From: Syntrophales bacterium
GTDB lineage: Bacteria > Desulfobacterota > Syntrophia > Syntrophales > UBA8958
Direction: 5' to 3'
Assembly: GCA_026416455.1 (NCBI GenBank)
Contig: JAOAFE010000002.1
Coordinates: 150,212-214,211, forward strand
DNA length: 64,000 bases
Below, one piece after another: positions 63,727-64,000 of the stretch (positions are counted from its first letter, which is position 1; every line of letters starts with the position of its first letter). The notes under the pieces were generated by a model, which made no database searches, had not been told where the DNA came from, and saw nothing but the letters and a program-made list of their open reading frames with translations. A program made the translations under genes and the position numbers.

Positions 63727-64000
63727 TCCCCCTCTCGATAGATGACCCCCGTCTCGGACGTCTCGGCTACTTCTACTTGCGCGATGTGTACACCGTAAGG
63801 TGCTAGTCTTCTCTTCATTTCCTCGTAAATGTATCGGGCTATGTTTTCCGAAGTGGGGTTGGTTTTTTGGAAGGCTTCGAGCTCGTTAAGGTATGAATGA
63901 TCAAGACGAGACACCACTTCATTTAATTGTCTTTTTACCGTTCTGAAATCTATAGCCATGCCCAGATCGTTAAGTTTTTCGCACCGTACGTAGGCCCTGA
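63723..64000 (-). CDS. queD: 6-carboxytetrahydropterin synthase, 5' end beyond window
   Basis: The frame stays open past the right edge; residues reading RAYVRCEKLNDLG before MAIDFRTVKRQLNEVVSRLD are the expected QueD core, so ATG 63959 is internal. LDHSYLNEL holds the zinc/active-site His region, and PTSENIARYIYEEMK and VEVAETSETG complete the C-terminal half. QueD makes CPH4 from dihydroneopterin triphosphate, first step of the que pathway here. Confidence 0.93.
   Translation of the reverse strand, partial: RAYVRCEKLNDLGMAIDFRTVKRQLNEVVSRLDHSYLNELEAFQKTNPTSENIARYIYEEMKRRLAPYGVHIAQVEVAETSETGVIYREGE

Overview
The window reads as a chromosomal segment from an anaerobic, Gram-negative bacterium, most like a Desulfobacterota (former Deltaproteobacteria: Syntrophia or Syntrophobacteria type). 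This placement is inferred from gene content only. The supporting content is HydG with a TM1266-type regulator, an ABC branched-chain transporter joined to an acyl-CoA synthetase, a CoA-transferase fused to an acetyltransferase, reverse rubrerythrin and hemerythrin, NifU/NifS plus a minimal SufBC-type assembly pair, PagL and AsmA envelope proteins, and many PAS histidine kinases. Genes are densely packed, often with 4-base stop/start overlaps. I saw no rRNA, tRNA, CRISPR array, transposase or phage gene.

Layout. 0-3 kb: end of a hotdog thioesterase, an AtpZ-like gene, then TM1266 regulator-hydG-small unknown. 3-6 kb (minus): NarL-type two-component system followed by a small unknown and a PagL-type lipid A deacylase. 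6-12.8 kb (plus): mobB, NlpC/P60 peptidase, truA, ABHD18-like hydrolase, DUF362-ferredoxin, mazG, SpoIID. 12.8-15.4 kb (minus): large PAS kinase with a stand-alone receiver. 15.5-20.2 kb (plus): MurU-like nucleotidyltransferase, AmgK-like kinase, lipoprotein, two-domain glycosyltransferase, DUF4922 (HIT-like) protein. 20.3-26.9 kb: livM-livH-binding protein-livG-livF-fadD. 27-29.7 kb: SufC/SufB-like pair and rfbB. 30-38.9 kb: Rrf2 regulator, nadA, metY, cysK, metX, metW, nifU, nifS, cysE, MOSC. 39-41.6 kb: diguanylate cyclase, bacteriohemerythrin, reverse rubrerythrin.

41.7-52.3 kb looks more AT-rich and accessory. It holds a lipoprotein, a WD40-caspase lipoprotein, a lipase resembling the Archaeoglobus enzyme, a periplasmic rhodanese, a PepSY protein with an OmpR/EnvZ-type system, an ICMT-family methyltransferase and mntP. 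52.4-57.1 kb: CoA-transferase-GNAT, AsmA-like and BrkB-like genes. 57-64 kb: hybrid kinase, nitronate monooxygenase-like oxidoreductase, SDR, histidine phosphatase, and queC-queE-queD running off the right edge.

How parts fit together. The 30-39 kb operon joins acetylhomoserine and cysteine synthesis to NIF-type Fe-S assembly under an IscR-like regulator that keeps three cysteines and has a palindrome next to its own promoter. Beside it lies a minimal Sms/SufBC pair. The 15.5-20.2 kb block looks like a self-contained sugar activation and transfer unit whose final step is unknown. The best candidates for something undescribed are this sugar block, the HydG variant with a displaced auxiliary-cluster cysteine, the exported WD40-caspase with its lipoprotein neighbour, and the kinase-regulator-PagL operon. 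None can be proved from sequence alone.
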